A stretch of DNA of 50,712 nt from CAZKTO01 sp964555685 (GCA_964555685.1 CAZKTO010000013.1:1-50712); one strand, 5' to 3'; shown: positions 39,735-48,803, numbered from the stretch's first letter. The notes: generated by a model from the letters alone, not told the origin. Translations and numbers: made by a program.

Positions 39735-39743
39735 TGCTATACT
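39735..39743 (+). promoter_or_regulatory. Extended -10 promoter of the second SDR gene
   Basis: TGCTATACT, 28 bases before the ATG, with GGCAGGGGGTGA as the ribosome site. Confidence 0.6.
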
Positions 39744-39771
39744 GACGCCCGGACTTGGCAGGGGGTGACCC

Positions 39772-40587
39772 ATGGCGCTCTCGGACTTCAGCCTGCAGGG
39801 CAAGGTCGCCCTCGTGACCGGCGGCGGGCGGGGACTCGGCAAGGCCATCGCCATCGCCATGGCCGAGGCCGGCGCCGACATCGTAGCGGCGGCCCGCACC
39901 GCCTCCGAGGTCGAGGCCACGGCGGCCGAGGCGCGGGCCCTGGGCCGGCGGGCCGTGGCGGCCGTGGCCGACGTCACCAGGCCAGAGCAGGTGGAGGCCA
40001 TGGCGCGCCGGGCCCTGGACGAGCTGGGCCGCGTCGACATCCTCGTCAATAACGCCGGCAACTTGCTCTTCAAACCCCTGGTGCCGCTGCCCGGCTACAA
40101 CCCGCCCGGCATCGAGGCCCTCCCCGAGTTCCGCCAGCCGACCACCGACGACCAGTGGTGGGACATCTTTCACGCCCACGTCGGCGGCACCTGCTACTGC
40201 CTGCGGGCCCTGGCGCCCCAGATGCTCGAGCGCCGCCAGGGGCGGGTGATCAACATCGCCTCCATCAGCGCCTTCCACCCGGGCCGCTTCAATAGCGCCT
40301 ACGACGCGGCCAAGGGCGCCCTCATCGCCCTCACCCGCACCCTGGCCACTGAATGGGCCCGGTACAACGTCACCGTCAACAGCATCGCGCCGGGGCACTT
40401 CCGCACCCCCATGAGCGCGCCCATGCACGACGACCCCAAGGGCCGGGAGTGGATGCTGGGGCGCATCCCCATGCGCCGCACCGGCGACCCGCGGGAGGTC
40501 GGGGCTCTCGCCGTCTACCTCGCGGGCGACCGGGCGAGCTTCCTCACCGGCCAGACCATCTGCATCGACGGCGGCGAGACGGTGTAG
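39772..40587 (+). CDS. Short-chain dehydrogenase/reductase (classical SDR)
   Basis: A 271-residue classical SDR. The cofactor loop is TGGGRGLGKA (residues 16-25), then NNAGN, the Ser in NIASISAFHP, and the Tyr-x-x-x-Lys in AYDAAKGALIAL. The end is FLTGQTICIDGGETV. Arg after the loop (AARTASEV) suggests NADP use. Compared with the SDR at 9200, it has a longer insert around PGYNPPGIEALPEFRQPTTD before the catalytic Ser. Substrate unknown. It is transcribed alone, divergent from proB. Confidence 0.92.
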   Translation: MALSDFSLQGKVALVTGGGRGLGKAIAIAMAEAGADIVAAARTASEVEATAAEARALGRRAVAAVADVTRPEQVEAMARRALDELGRVDILVNNAGNLLFKPLVPLPGYNPPGIEALPEFRQPTTDDQWWDIFHAHVGGTCYCLRALAPQMLERRQGRVINIASISAFHPGRFNSAYDAAKGALIALTRTLATEWARYNVTVNSIAPGHFRTPMSAPMHDDPKGREWMLGRIPMRRTGDPREVGALAVYLAGDRASFLTGQTICIDGGETV

Positions 40588-40833
40588 GCGATGGCCCCGC
40601 GCCAGCGGCGGGCGTTGCCTCACAACCCCTCTCTCCTCTGATGCGCCTTGCGCCAAAATGTCATTCTGAGGCCCGCTCGTCGGGCCGAAGAATCTGGGGC
40701 GGGGCGGCTTACCAGAAGAACCCCACCTCCCCAGACCCGGAGTTTACCCTGAGTATGCCGAAGGGCGGAGTTTATCCTGAGCGAAGCCGAAGGGGTGGGG
40801 ATGAAGACTAAACGGCGCCCGCGGGCCCGCGAG
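40588..40833. repeat. Repeat-rich gap after the SDR gene
   Basis: No gene. A CCTTGCGCCAAAATGTCATT block joins the GCWTTGCACMAAAA-type end to the CATTCTGAG..GAAGAATCTGGGG repeat (about 40650-40700). It is followed by tandem GAGTTTAYCCTGAG words and CGAAGCCGAAGGGG near 40740-40796. These match the repeat families at 4391-4486 and 25661. Confidence 0.6.
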
Positions 40834-41742
40834 CTACTGGTCAGGCTTGCGGAAGATCAGGATGAACTCGTGGGCCTTATTGATGCGGAACCGGTACGGG
40901 TAGCCCAGCGGCCGCAGGTTGTTGTACTCCTGCCGCCGGTCCCAGACGATCAGGTCGTCGTAGATGAACCCTACGTCCCCCATAACAGCGGCCAGGTCCG
41001 CGTGCAGGGGGAAGAACCGGTCCTTCTTCCGCAGGTCCATGACGATGGCGATGCAGTACTTGCCCGGCCGGAGCGCCTCGCAGACCTTGGTGAAGACGTC
41101 GCCCAGCCTGTGTAAGAACTCTTGATAGTCGGAGATCTTCCCCAGGTCAGCCGCCGCGGCGCCATAGTGGCGGACGGGCTTGCCATCGGCGGAGCGCCGC
41201 TGCAGCAGGATGTCCCAGTACGGGGGCGACGTGATGACCAGATCGACGCTGCCTGGCGCGACGTAGTCGAGCAGGTTCCGGGCGTCGGCTGTGTAGAGGC
41301 GGCACTCGCCCACGCGGGGCGAGCCGGCGTCCCGTGGCGCGAGGAGATGGCGCCCGCGCGCCTTCTCAGTGAACTCCGCTGAAAGCTCGATGCCGATGCC
41401 GGTCTTGCCCAGCAGCGCGGCCCCGAGAGCCGTCGACCCCACGCCGGAGAAGGGGTCCAGCACCACCCGGTCGTCGCTGGCGGTGAAGCACTGGATGAGG
41501 CGGGTCACCAGCTCCAGCGGAAAGATCGCCGGGTGCCCCAGCTTCATCTCCTCGGGCGATTTCCGGATGTCGCTCCAGACGCTGATAGAGTTGCGGGTCC
41601 AGGCGCGGCCGTCCAGCTCGTTGGCGCGCCAGCGGCCATTGCCGTGTCCTGAGCCTGTCGAGGGGGCGCTAGCCCCGACGAGTCGGGGCGGCGCAGCCCG
41701 GCCATCGGTCTTTTCGCTCTTTCTAGGCACGTCGTCCTTCAC
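40834..41742 (-). CDS. DNA methyltransferase (N4-cytosine or N6-adenine type), orphan
   Basis: S-adenosylmethionine-dependent amino-methyltransferase, 302 residues. Motif X is HPAIFPLELVTRLIQ, motif I DPFSGVGSTALGAALLGK, and motif IV TSPPYWDIL; the Ser-Pro-Pro-Tyr form favours N4-cytosine. The C-terminal KAHEFILIFRK is typical of these enzymes. GTG 41742 follows GAGGGAGC. The first 45 residues are low in homology and partly come from a palindromic repeat in the DNA. No restriction gene lies beside it, so it is an orphan, perhaps regulatory or part of a lost system. Confidence 0.88.
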   Translation of the reverse strand: MKDDVPRKSEKTDGRAAPPRLVGASAPSTGSGHGNGRWRANELDGRAWTRNSISVWSDIRKSPEEMKLGHPAIFPLELVTRLIQCFTASDDRVVLDPFSGVGSTALGAALLGKTGIGIELSAEFTEKARGRHLLAPRDAGSPRVGECRLYTADARNLLDYVAPGSVDLVITSPPYWDILLQRRSADGKPVRHYGAAAADLGKISDYQEFLHRLGDVFTKVCEALRPGKYCIAIVMDLRKKDRFFPLHADLAAVMGDVGFIYDDLIVWDRRQEYNNLRPLGYPYRFRINKAHEFILIFRKPDQ

Positions 41743-42098
41743 GCTCCCTCTCTCCCACGATAGCGCCGGCGGGCACCCCGCATGCTACCATGAGGCCCGC
41801 GCCGGCGGGGAGCCGCCAGAGACGCGCGGCTACCGCACCAGCCGCTCCCGCACCTAGGGGTCGGTCACCTCGCAGGACTCGCGCCTGCCCCAGATGCGGT
41901 AGCGGCGCGGGGCGACGGCGTCGTAATTGACAAAGCGCAGGGCCAAGAATACAGTTTGGGCCAATGGAAAGGCCCGCACAGAGATTGCACGTCCACACCT
42001 GTAAGGAATGCCCGTTGGATACATGAAAGATGGCTTGCTAACGCGCAGCTCCCTCGGAGGGTGACCCGAGGGAAAGTGGTCGGGAGGAGGCATGCATC
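41743..42098. other. Intergenic region with a promoter for the 42.1 kb unit
   Basis: There is no convincing gene. A good plus-strand promoter, TTGACA-17-TACAGT, is at 41927-41955, so the leader before ATG 42099 would be about 135 bases. It contains the palindrome CCCTCGGAGGGTGACCCGAGGG near 42051-42072. On the minus strand a short open frame near 41854-41960 resembles a protein end, but I could not tie it to a family. Confidence 0.5.
41927..41955 (+). promoter_or_regulatory. Promoter of the seven-gene unit
   Basis: TTGACA (41927-41932), a 17-base spacer and TACAGT (41950-41955). Confidence 0.65.
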
Positions 42099-42563
42099 AT
42101 GGGCGAGGAGAAGATCAGCATCAGCGGCGTGACGGGTGATGTTGTTATTGGCTCGGGCACGGGGAACATCGTGGGCAAAAACGTCACCATTTCGGGCACC
42201 GTTACCATCTCCAATCAGCAACTGGCGAAGGTGCCCAGCGAGTATGCCAAAAGCTTGCAGGACTTTGTCGCTGGCCTCAACCAGCTCATGGAGAAGCACC
42301 GGGTGCCCCCTGAGCAGGCCGGCGCAGTGCAAGAGAAAGTCCAGGAGCTGGCCAAGGAAGCGGAGGGCGTGCGCGGAGACAAGATCGGGATGGCCAAGGA
42401 GGACGCGCTCCGCAGCAAGGTCTCCGGGCTGATCGACACCGTGCTCAAGGTCCTCCCGAAGGGGGTGGAGGCAGCCGCCAGCTTCACTCCACTGGCCCCG
42501 TTCAGCAAGCTCATAGGCCGGGGGATCGAGCAGATGGTCAAGGCGATGCAGAGCGGGGGCTAA
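42099..42563 (+). CDS. Unknown protein with a Gly-rich GNIVGK N-terminal motif
   Basis: A 154-residue soluble protein. The first 40 residues (EKISISGVTGDVVIGSGTGN, then IVGKNVTISGTVTI) form a short beta-strand, Gly-rich pattern of the type found at the N-termini of proteins in bacterial conflict or signalling clusters. The rest is helical (QDFVAGLNQLMEKHRVPPEQ, then a charged coiled-coil-like stretch, and a mildly hydrophobic end with AAASFTPLAPFSKLIG). The next gene begins four bases later and shares the N-terminal motif. ATG 42099 after GGAGGAGG. No family assigned. Confidence 0.7.
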   Translation: MGEEKISISGVTGDVVIGSGTGNIVGKNVTISGTVTISNQQLAKVPSEYAKSLQDFVAGLNQLMEKHRVPPEQAGAVQEKVQELAKEAEGVRGDKIGMAKEDALRSKVSGLIDTVLKVLPKGVEAAASFTPLAPFSKLIGRGIEQMVKAMQSGG

Positions 42564-42567
42564 CGCC

Positions 42568-43851
42568 ATGGCAGACGAGACCATCAAGGTCAGCGATATC
42601 CGCGGCGACGCAACGATCGCCACCGGCGCCGGCAATATCGTGGGCAAAGAGGTGACCATCAAAGGTCACGTAATTCAGCTGGTGAATCCCACTCCGGAGG
42701 CGGTCAAGGCCCTGGAGAAGATCGTGGCCATGCCCACAGAGGTGCAACCGGGTGCGGCTGCGGGCATCGCCGGGAGCAGCACGGTGCAGGCCTCCGGCGA
42801 GGCCCAAAAAGGCATCGGTGAGATGCTCAGCATGCTGAAGGCCCTCCAGGACCAGGGCAAGGACGCCCGGGAAGTGGTGGCGGGCGAACTGCGTCTCTCT
42901 CGCGTGGACCTCATGGTGAAGCAGGCGGTCCTCCTCAAGTCCGAAGCCGACCAGATGATGATCGACCATATTGGGCGGAAGAAGGACCAGCTGGGTCTGT
43001 CCGCAGCGCTGCCCGGCTCCACCGTCCAGATCGACATGAACCAGGTGTTCGCCGATTTCGACGAAGCGGCCCGCGAGGCCAAGGTCAAAGAGGCGTATGG
43101 ACTGTTGCAAGAGGCGCAGGGGATCGACCCAACCAACACCGAAGTGCTGCTCCACCTGGCGGGGCTGCTGGTGGAGCTCACCCCTGACGATCCCAGCGAC
43201 GAACAGCGGCTGCTGTACAGGATCCAGAGCCTGCTCAGCAACCCCAAGGATGACACCGAGCGATTCCGCCTGGCAACGGCGACCTTCTTGGTAGCCACCA
43301 CGGGCGAGCAGGTGCACGTGGAATCCCTGCAATCCGCCCGCGCCGTGTTCGACCGGCTGGGCCGGACGGAGTGGGTGCAACAGTGCGACGCGTTGCTGGA
43401 GAGCGCCGGCGGCGCCCCGCCCCTAATGCCGGCCTACGCTCCCACCGCTCCTCCAGCTTGGCCCACCCCTCCACCAGGCCAACCGCAGCCCATGCCGCAC
43501 GCTATGCCGTCAGCGCCGCCGCCACCTCCGGCGATGCCACGCCCGGGAATGCCCCAGGCCGCCGCGTTCCAACCCGTTGGACGATGGCAGATGCAGGCCA
43601 CCGATGGCTCCGTGACCGTCGCCGACCTCTATGCCAACGGCGCTTTGCAGGCGGTGCAAACGGTCATGGGCATGAACATCCATGGCGCCGGCCAGTGGGC
43701 ATTCGACCCGTACAACAACATGCTGCAATTTCAAGGGATGGCCAACGGCGTCCAGCCGTTCATGTTTAGCATCTACGTTCAGGGGCAGCAGGGCAACGGT
43801 TACCACGGCGTGGGCACCGATGGCCACGGCTACTTCCTCACGCGCGTCTGA
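42568..43851 (+). CDS. Multidomain protein: GNIVGK motif, helical repeats, Pro-rich linker, C-terminal beta domain
   Basis: A 427-residue protein. Residues 1-35 (ETIKVSDIRGDATIATGAGN, then IVGKEVTIKG) repeat the motif of the preceding gene. Residues 70-150 are helical. About 150-290 look like TPR-type helical repeats (KEAYGLLQEAQGIDPTNTEV, then LLHLAGLLVEL). Residues 295-345 are a Pro/Ala/Met-rich linker (PTPPPGQPQPMPHAMPSAPP). Residues 345-427 form a beta-rich domain (GRWQMQATDGSVTVADLYAN, ending HGVGTDGHGYFLTRV). It could be a scaffold or sensor; no catalytic motif is visible. Confidence 0.7.
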   Translation: MADETIKVSDIRGDATIATGAGNIVGKEVTIKGHVIQLVNPTPEAVKALEKIVAMPTEVQPGAAAGIAGSSTVQASGEAQKGIGEMLSMLKALQDQGKDAREVVAGELRLSRVDLMVKQAVLLKSEADQMMIDHIGRKKDQLGLSAALPGSTVQIDMNQVFADFDEAAREAKVKEAYGLLQEAQGIDPTNTEVLLHLAGLLVELTPDDPSDEQRLLYRIQSLLSNPKDDTERFRLATATFLVATTGEQVHVESLQSARAVFDRLGRTEWVQQCDALLESAGGAPPLMPAYAPTAPPAWPTPPPGQPQPMPHAMPSAPPPPPAMPRPGMPQAAAFQPVGRWQMQATDGSVTVADLYANGALQAVQTVMGMNIHGAGQWAFDPYNNMLQFQGMANGVQPFMFSIYVQGQQGNGYHGVGTDGHGYFLTRV

Positions 43852-43944
43852 ACCGTCGATAGTCCTGGCCAGCCAGCTACGCCAGCGTGACCTTGGGCTG
43901 CTTCGCCCGCTGCGGCGTGCGCCGGGAGGAGCAAGCGAGGGGGT

Positions 43945-45045
43945 ATGATGGAGCGCGACTATCCGCTGTACACGTTGCAAGGGGTCCCCGACGCGGACGT
44001 CACCACCCACTACTTCAGCACGGAGGACGGGCTGGGGCTGAGCATGCTCCGGTTCCTCCGGCGCCCGTGCGACGACGTGGTGCTCATCATCCACGGACTG
44101 ACGACGTCCACGGACATGTTCATCATGCCGGAGCACCATAACCTCGTCCGCTTCCTGTTGGACAACGGCTTTACCGACGTATGGTGCCTGGACTTCCGCA
44201 TGAGCAACCGGTATCCTTACAACCTCACATTGCACCGCTACAACATGGACGATATCGCCCTCTTTGACTACCCGCCGGCGATCGCCACGATGCGGAAGCA
44301 CATTGGGAACCGCCGCCTGCACGTGATCAGCCATTGTCTTGGCGCCGTTTCGTTCACCATGAGCCTCTTCGGCAAGGCCGTCGACGGCATCACCAGCGTG
44401 ATCGCCAACAGCGCCGGCCTAACGCCGCGAGTCCCCCGGTGGGCGCAGGTCAAACTGACCTTCGCGCCCTTCGCCGGGGAGGTCATCCTGGGCTTCCCGC
44501 ACTTGAACCCCAACTGGTCGCACGAGCCCGGGCTCTCCCGAGGCAAGCTGTTTGCCAAGGGCGTCTCCTTCTTCCACCGGGAGTGCAAGGTGCCCGCGTG
44601 CCACATGCTCAGCTTCATGTGGGGGAGCGGGCATCCCGCTCTCTATAGCCACCAACTGCTCGACGAGGTGACCCACCGCAGGGGAGGCGATCTCTACGGG
44701 CCCACCAGCCTCAACTACTATCGCCATGTCCGCAAGATGATCAGCGCTGGCAACCGGGCGGTGAAATACCGCCCCAACGACCCGAAGTACAGCCGCTTGC
44801 CCAACGACTACTTCCAGTATGTCCGGGAGGTGACGACGCCGGTGCTCTTCGTGACCGGCGCGAAGAACAACGTCTTCCGGGACTCCAATATCCTCTGTCA
44901 TCAGCGGATCGAGCAGCTGGTGCCGGGGCGGCACCAGCTCCACGTCTTCCCCGAGTACGGGCATCAGGATGTGTTCATGGGCAAGAACTGCCACGTGGAC
45001 GTCTTTCCGAGAATGGTGGAGTTCCTGAACCAGCACCGGCGGTGA
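43945..45045 (+). CDS. Alpha/beta hydrolase, like the C-terminal domain of GMC oxidase fusions
   Basis: A 366-residue alpha/beta hydrolase fold protein. VVLIIHGLTTSTDMFIMPEH gives the oxyanion-hole HG motif. The nucleophile elbow is HVISHCLGAVSF, with a Cys where Ser is usual (G/S-x-C-x-G), so a cysteine nucleophile or no hydrolysis is possible. The late Asp region is LFVTGAKNNVFRDSN and the final His is in YGHQDVFMG. The sequence style matches the hydrolase part of large actinobacterial GMC oxidoreductase/hydrolase fusions. It heads a block of redox genes. Confidence 0.8.
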   Translation: MMERDYPLYTLQGVPDADVTTHYFSTEDGLGLSMLRFLRRPCDDVVLIIHGLTTSTDMFIMPEHHNLVRFLLDNGFTDVWCLDFRMSNRYPYNLTLHRYNMDDIALFDYPPAIATMRKHIGNRRLHVISHCLGAVSFTMSLFGKAVDGITSVIANSAGLTPRVPRWAQVKLTFAPFAGEVILGFPHLNPNWSHEPGLSRGKLFAKGVSFFHRECKVPACHMLSFMWGSGHPALYSHQLLDEVTHRRGGDLYGPTSLNYYRHVRKMISAGNRAVKYRPNDPKYSRLPNDYFQYVREVTTPVLFVTGAKNNVFRDSNILCHQRIEQLVPGRHQLHVFPEYGHQDVFMGKNCHVDVFPRMVEFLNQHRR

Positions 45046-45118
45046 TGCCTGGCCGCGCGCCCCCGGCCCGCTAAGCACCGGGGAAGGGGGCATACCTGGG
45101 GCGCCAACGGAGGGTCTG

Positions 45119-46495
45119 ATGCGCAACGAGTACGAGATCACCAGCCACGAGTCGTTCCTGCATGACAGCATCGATAGCCTGGGCTACGATTGGGAGCGCA
45201 TCGGCAACCCCACGATCAAACCCAAACACCCGCTGAAGGTCTGCCTGCCCCAAACGACCGAGGAGGTCGTTCAGATTGTCAGGGAGGTCAAGACCCTGGG
45301 ACAGCGGCTGGCCATCCGCAGCAAGGGTCACTCCAGCAACGATCTCGTGCTGGTGGATAGGGGCAACGTGCTGGTCACGGAGAAGCTCAACCGCATCCTT
45401 GCGCTGGACGAGACAGCGATGACGGTGACGGTGCAGCCCGGCGTTATTCTCGCCGATCTCGATAGGCACCTGGGGGCAAGGGGGTTCGGCCTCCCCATCA
45501 TTGGCGATCACAACCACATCACCGCGGGCGGCTTCACCTCCGTGGGGGGCATCAGCCCCGCCTCCCACCGCTACGGCATGTTCATCGATAACGTGAAGGA
45601 GCTGCAATACGTGAACTGGGACGGGCAGCTCATTACCTGTAGCAAGACGGCCAATCGCGACCATTTCTACCGGGTCTTGGCGGGCCTGGGCCAATACGGA
45701 GTCATCGCCGTCCTCACGTGCAACATCATCCGCGTCAACAAAATGCGGACCGTGGTGAAGAACCATCGCTTGATGTTCCGGCGCGTGGACCAGTTCATCG
45801 AAAAGTCCGGACGGGTCATCGCCGACCCTGCCAGCGCGGTGATGGAGCGGGGCGTCTGGCTCGATTACCCCATCTTTGGGCGGAGGTTGCGCATCGGCCA
45901 GTTCTCGGCATACCACGAGACCCCGCAAAACCCGTACAAGTCGCTGCGCAACAAGATCTCCTACGGATACCTGCACTACCTGGGTTATTGGGCGGGACGC
46001 CTGCCCAAGGTCATCGACGTGTTCGTCAAGGCCATGGGCATGGTGGGGATCATGTTCAGCCCCAAGTACGCCACGATCAAGAACGTGGAGACGTTTACCG
46101 ACCGCATCCTGGACTCCAGCGTGGGCGATCCCACCCGGATGCTCATCGTGCTGGCGCCGGTGGAGAAGTTCGGCACCCTCTTCCGCCAGATGTACGACCT
46201 GTGCCTGGAGCAGCGGCAGCAGCACCACGGCCTCACCTTCATCTCCTTTTACGTGAAGGCGATTCGCTCGGAGTATCTGGCCCGCGGGGACCAGAAGCAA
46301 AGCTTCTGCGAGCTCATGCTCTATCTCGGCGTCGATCCCAAAACCATGACTGACGCGCGCCTGGACGAGCTCGTCTCCCGCATCGACGATCTGTGCATTG
46401 AGCATGGGGCCTTCCGCTATATGCATACCAGAACGGTCAAGGACCCGGAGCGCAGAAAGCGGATCGACCCGAATGCGGCGTATGCCCGCCCCTAG
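45119..46495 (+). CDS. FAD-linked oxidase (PCMH type)
   Basis: A 458-residue flavoprotein with a PCMH-type FAD domain, about 25-205: VVQIVREVKTLGQRLAIRSK, then GHSSNDLVLVD (His in the position often linked to FAD), VQPGVILADLDRHLGARGFG and GGFTSVGGISPASHRYGMFI. The C-terminal part is a substrate domain of the cytokinin-dehydrogenase/aldonolactone-oxidase kind. It likely oxidises an alcohol or amine, or reduces a sterol-like double bond; the substrate is not readable. ATG after CGGAGG. It is followed 12 bases later by the small partner gene. Confidence 0.85.
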   Translation: MRNEYEITSHESFLHDSIDSLGYDWERIGNPTIKPKHPLKVCLPQTTEEVVQIVREVKTLGQRLAIRSKGHSSNDLVLVDRGNVLVTEKLNRILALDETAMTVTVQPGVILADLDRHLGARGFGLPIIGDHNHITAGGFTSVGGISPASHRYGMFIDNVKELQYVNWDGQLITCSKTANRDHFYRVLAGLGQYGVIAVLTCNIIRVNKMRTVVKNHRLMFRRVDQFIEKSGRVIADPASAVMERGVWLDYPIFGRRLRIGQFSAYHETPQNPYKSLRNKISYGYLHYLGYWAGRLPKVIDVFVKAMGMVGIMFSPKYATIKNVETFTDRILDSSVGDPTRMLIVLAPVEKFGTLFRQMYDLCLEQRQQHHGLTFISFYVKAIRSEYLARGDQKQSFCELMLYLGVDPKTMTDARLDELVSRIDDLCIEHGAFRYMHTRTVKDPERRKRIDPNAAYARP

Positions 46496-46507
46496 CGGGA
46501 GAAGAGG

Positions 46508-47107
46508 GTGGCCACGGTGCCCGGCTTCACCTTTCGCGAGACCATGACGGGCGGCTTTGCGCTCGGCGAGACCGACCCCATTGCCGGGGAACGGCGGGGC
46601 AAGGCTGCCGGGACGTTGCTGAGCATGCATGCCACCATCACCATCGGCGACGTCAAACGCTTCGCCGCCGATCCCCAGCACGCCGGCGCCATTGCCGGGT
46701 CGGTGGAGTACGCCCCCCTTGGCGGAATGGTGGAGACCAAGCGCGGCGTCTTCAAGCTCTTTGCCCCCACCGGCGATCCCAAGCTGACGCACATGGTCTA
46801 CGAGCTGGCCTTTGAGCACCAAGGGCGGGAGTTCTACCTCGCCGGAAAGAAGTTCGTCAAGGACGATCCTGGGCTGGACCTCTGGTCGGATACGACCAGC
46901 CTCCACGTGCAACTCCACCAGGGGGGGGATGCCAGCGGGCCGGTGGTCGGCGCCGGCGTGCTGAGCCTGAACATGCGGAACCTGCTGCGCCTGGCGCTGA
47001 CGATGCGGGCGAAGGACGCCCGGACGATGCGCGACAAGATTGGGGCCTATTGGAGCTTCTTCCGCTTCTTTCTGCGAGGCTTGTTCCGGGCGTACCGCAA
47101 AAGATAG
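46508..47107 (+). CDS. Partner protein like the central domain of GMC oxidase/hydrolase fusions
   Basis: A 199-residue protein, GTG start after GGGAGAAGAGG. The pattern HATITIGDVKRFAADPQHAG, then VEYAPLGGMVETKRGVFKLF, the beta part LTHMVYELAFEHQGREFYLA, and GKKFVKDDPGLDLWSDTTSL recalls the middle region of large proteins that join a cholesterol-oxidase-like GMC domain to an alpha/beta hydrolase. It has no signal or catalytic motif of its own. The hydrolase, FAD oxidase and GMC genes on either side support a shared complex. Recalled from memory, so moderate certainty. Confidence 0.6.
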   Translation: MATVPGFTFRETMTGGFALGETDPIAGERRGKAAGTLLSMHATITIGDVKRFAADPQHAGAIAGSVEYAPLGGMVETKRGVFKLFAPTGDPKLTHMVYELAFEHQGREFYLAGKKFVKDDPGLDLWSDTTSLHVQLHQGGDASGPVVGAGVLSLNMRNLLRLALTMRAKDARTMRDKIGAYWSFFRFFLRGLFRAYRKR

Positions 47108-47128
47108 GAGCGCGGGGAAGGACGGAAC

Positions 47129-48721
47129 GTGGCCGCTGACTTCGACGCCATCGTCATCGGTTCAGGGTTTGGGGGCGCGGTCAGCGCCTGCCGCCTGGCC
47201 GAGGGTGGGTATAAGGTCCTCGTGCTCGAACGGGGCCGGCGATGGCAGCCCAAGGACTATCCCCGTGAGCCCGGCGACGCGTGGGTGTGGGACCAGCACC
47301 ACCCGGAGAGGCGCAACGGATGGATCGACCTGCGGTTTTTCCCGCACATGGCGGTGGCGCAAGGCGCCGGAGTCGGCGGCGGCTCCCTGATCTACGCCAA
47401 CGTATCGTTGAACGCCAAACCGGCGATGTTCGAACAGGGGTGGCCGCGGGAAATCACCTACAAGGAGCTGCTGCCGCATTACGAGGAAGTGGGCCGAATG
47501 CTCGACGTCAGGCCGGTGCCGCCGGGCCAGTGGACCGAGCGGGCCAAGCTGGTCAAGGACGCCGCGGAGCGGCTGGGCTACGGCGACCGCTTTCGCATGG
47601 TAGACTTGGCGGTCAGCTTCGACGAGAAATTTAGCTACGATCGTGAGGACCCGCACGACCCCCGGCACTCCAAGACCTTCAAGAACGCGCACGGGCAAGA
47701 GCAGGGGACGTGCACCCATCTGGGCAACTGCGTGATTGGGTGCGACGTCAAGGCCAAAAACACCCTTGATCTCAACTACCTCGCCCGGGCGGAGCAGCGC
47801 GGCGCGGAGATACGCCCGCTCCACCTCGTCCGTCGTATCGCTCCGGAGGACGGCGGCTATCGTGTCCATTTCCAACGATTGGAGGGAGGCCGTTCCCAGC
47901 CGGGGAGCAGCACAGGGCGTCTGGTGATCCTGGCCGCAGGTTCGCTGGGCTCCACTGAGCTGCTCCTGCAGTGCCGGGATAGGTACAAGACCCTGCCCAA
48001 CGTAAGCCGTTTCCTTGGGAAAGGCTGGAGCAGCAACGGCGATTTCCTGGTGCCGGCGATCTATCCCCACCGCCGCGTCTCGCCGACACGAGGCCCCACG
48101 ATCAGCGCCGCCATCGATTTTCTGGGAGAACGCGCCCTTGGGGGACACGAGTTCTTTATCGAGGATGGCGGATTCCCAGACGTGGCGGGGGACTATCTGG
48201 AAAAGCTGATGCACCGCTGGGCATGGAGCGTGCGCGGCCGGTCGATGCGCACCACCCTGCGGCGCGTGCTGCAGTCGCGCGATCCCCTGGCGCCGATCAT
48301 GCCCTGGTTCGCGCAGGCACGCGACGCCGCCGATGGCACCGTCACGCTCCGCAAACGGTGGATTCTCTTCGGGCCCAAGCGCCTGTATCTGCGGTGGGAC
48401 CCGGAGCGCTCCGCGCCGACCATCGACGCCGTTGCGGAGATGCACCGGAAGCTCGCCGACGCTACTGGGGGGCACCCCTTCGTGCCTATCACCTGGACGC
48501 TGGCGAGGTATCTGGTCACGCCGCATCCTCTGGGCGGCTGCAACATGGGCTCGTCCAAGGAAACCGGCGTCGTCGACCACAAGGGTGAGGTGTTTGGGTA
48601 CAAGAACCTGTACGTTGCCGATGGCGCCATATTCCCTGAAGCGGTGGGGCTCAATCCATCCAAGACCATTGCCGCGCTGGCAGAGCGGAACGCCAAGCTG
48701 ATCAAGGACGAGGGCCGGTAA
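47129..48721 (+). CDS. GMC oxidoreductase, cholesterol-oxidase-like
   Basis: FAD-dependent alcohol oxidase/dehydrogenase, 530 residues. FAD motif VIGSGFGGAVSACRLAEGGY (residues 7-26), the flavin ring region AQGAGVGGGSLIYANVSL, a Cys-rich insert GTCTHLGNCVIGCDVKAKNT, LAAGSLGSTELLLQCRD, and the C-terminal active-site pair: His in VTPHPLGGCNMGSS and Asn in GLNPSKTIAALAERN. This is the pattern of steroid- and terpenoid-type alcohol oxidases. GTG 47129 after GGGGAAGGAC. The CTHLGNCVIGC Cys cluster may hold a metal or disulfide. Confidence 0.9.
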   Translation: MAADFDAIVIGSGFGGAVSACRLAEGGYKVLVLERGRRWQPKDYPREPGDAWVWDQHHPERRNGWIDLRFFPHMAVAQGAGVGGGSLIYANVSLNAKPAMFEQGWPREITYKELLPHYEEVGRMLDVRPVPPGQWTERAKLVKDAAERLGYGDRFRMVDLAVSFDEKFSYDREDPHDPRHSKTFKNAHGQEQGTCTHLGNCVIGCDVKAKNTLDLNYLARAEQRGAEIRPLHLVRRIAPEDGGYRVHFQRLEGGRSQPGSSTGRLVILAAGSLGSTELLLQCRDRYKTLPNVSRFLGKGWSSNGDFLVPAIYPHRRVSPTRGPTISAAIDFLGERALGGHEFFIEDGGFPDVAGDYLEKLMHRWAWSVRGRSMRTTLRRVLQSRDPLAPIMPWFAQARDAADGTVTLRKRWILFGPKRLYLRWDPERSAPTIDAVAEMHRKLADATGGHPFVPITWTLARYLVTPHPLGGCNMGSSKETGVVDHKGEVFGYKNLYVADGAIFPEAVGLNPSKTIAALAERNAKLIKDEGR

Positions 48722-48803
48722 CGCGAGCCCCAAGAGATGGGCCGCCGGGGATCATGAGCGGAGTCCTTCGAGGGGACATCGATCGACAGCCAAGGAGAGC
48801 AGC

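Noticed and set aside
41854..42093. Minus-strand open frame ending in RRYRIWGRRESCEVTDP, as a gene or decayed gene end.
   Set aside because: It overlaps the promoter and leader of the 42.1 kb unit, has no ribosome site, and I could not tie it to a family.
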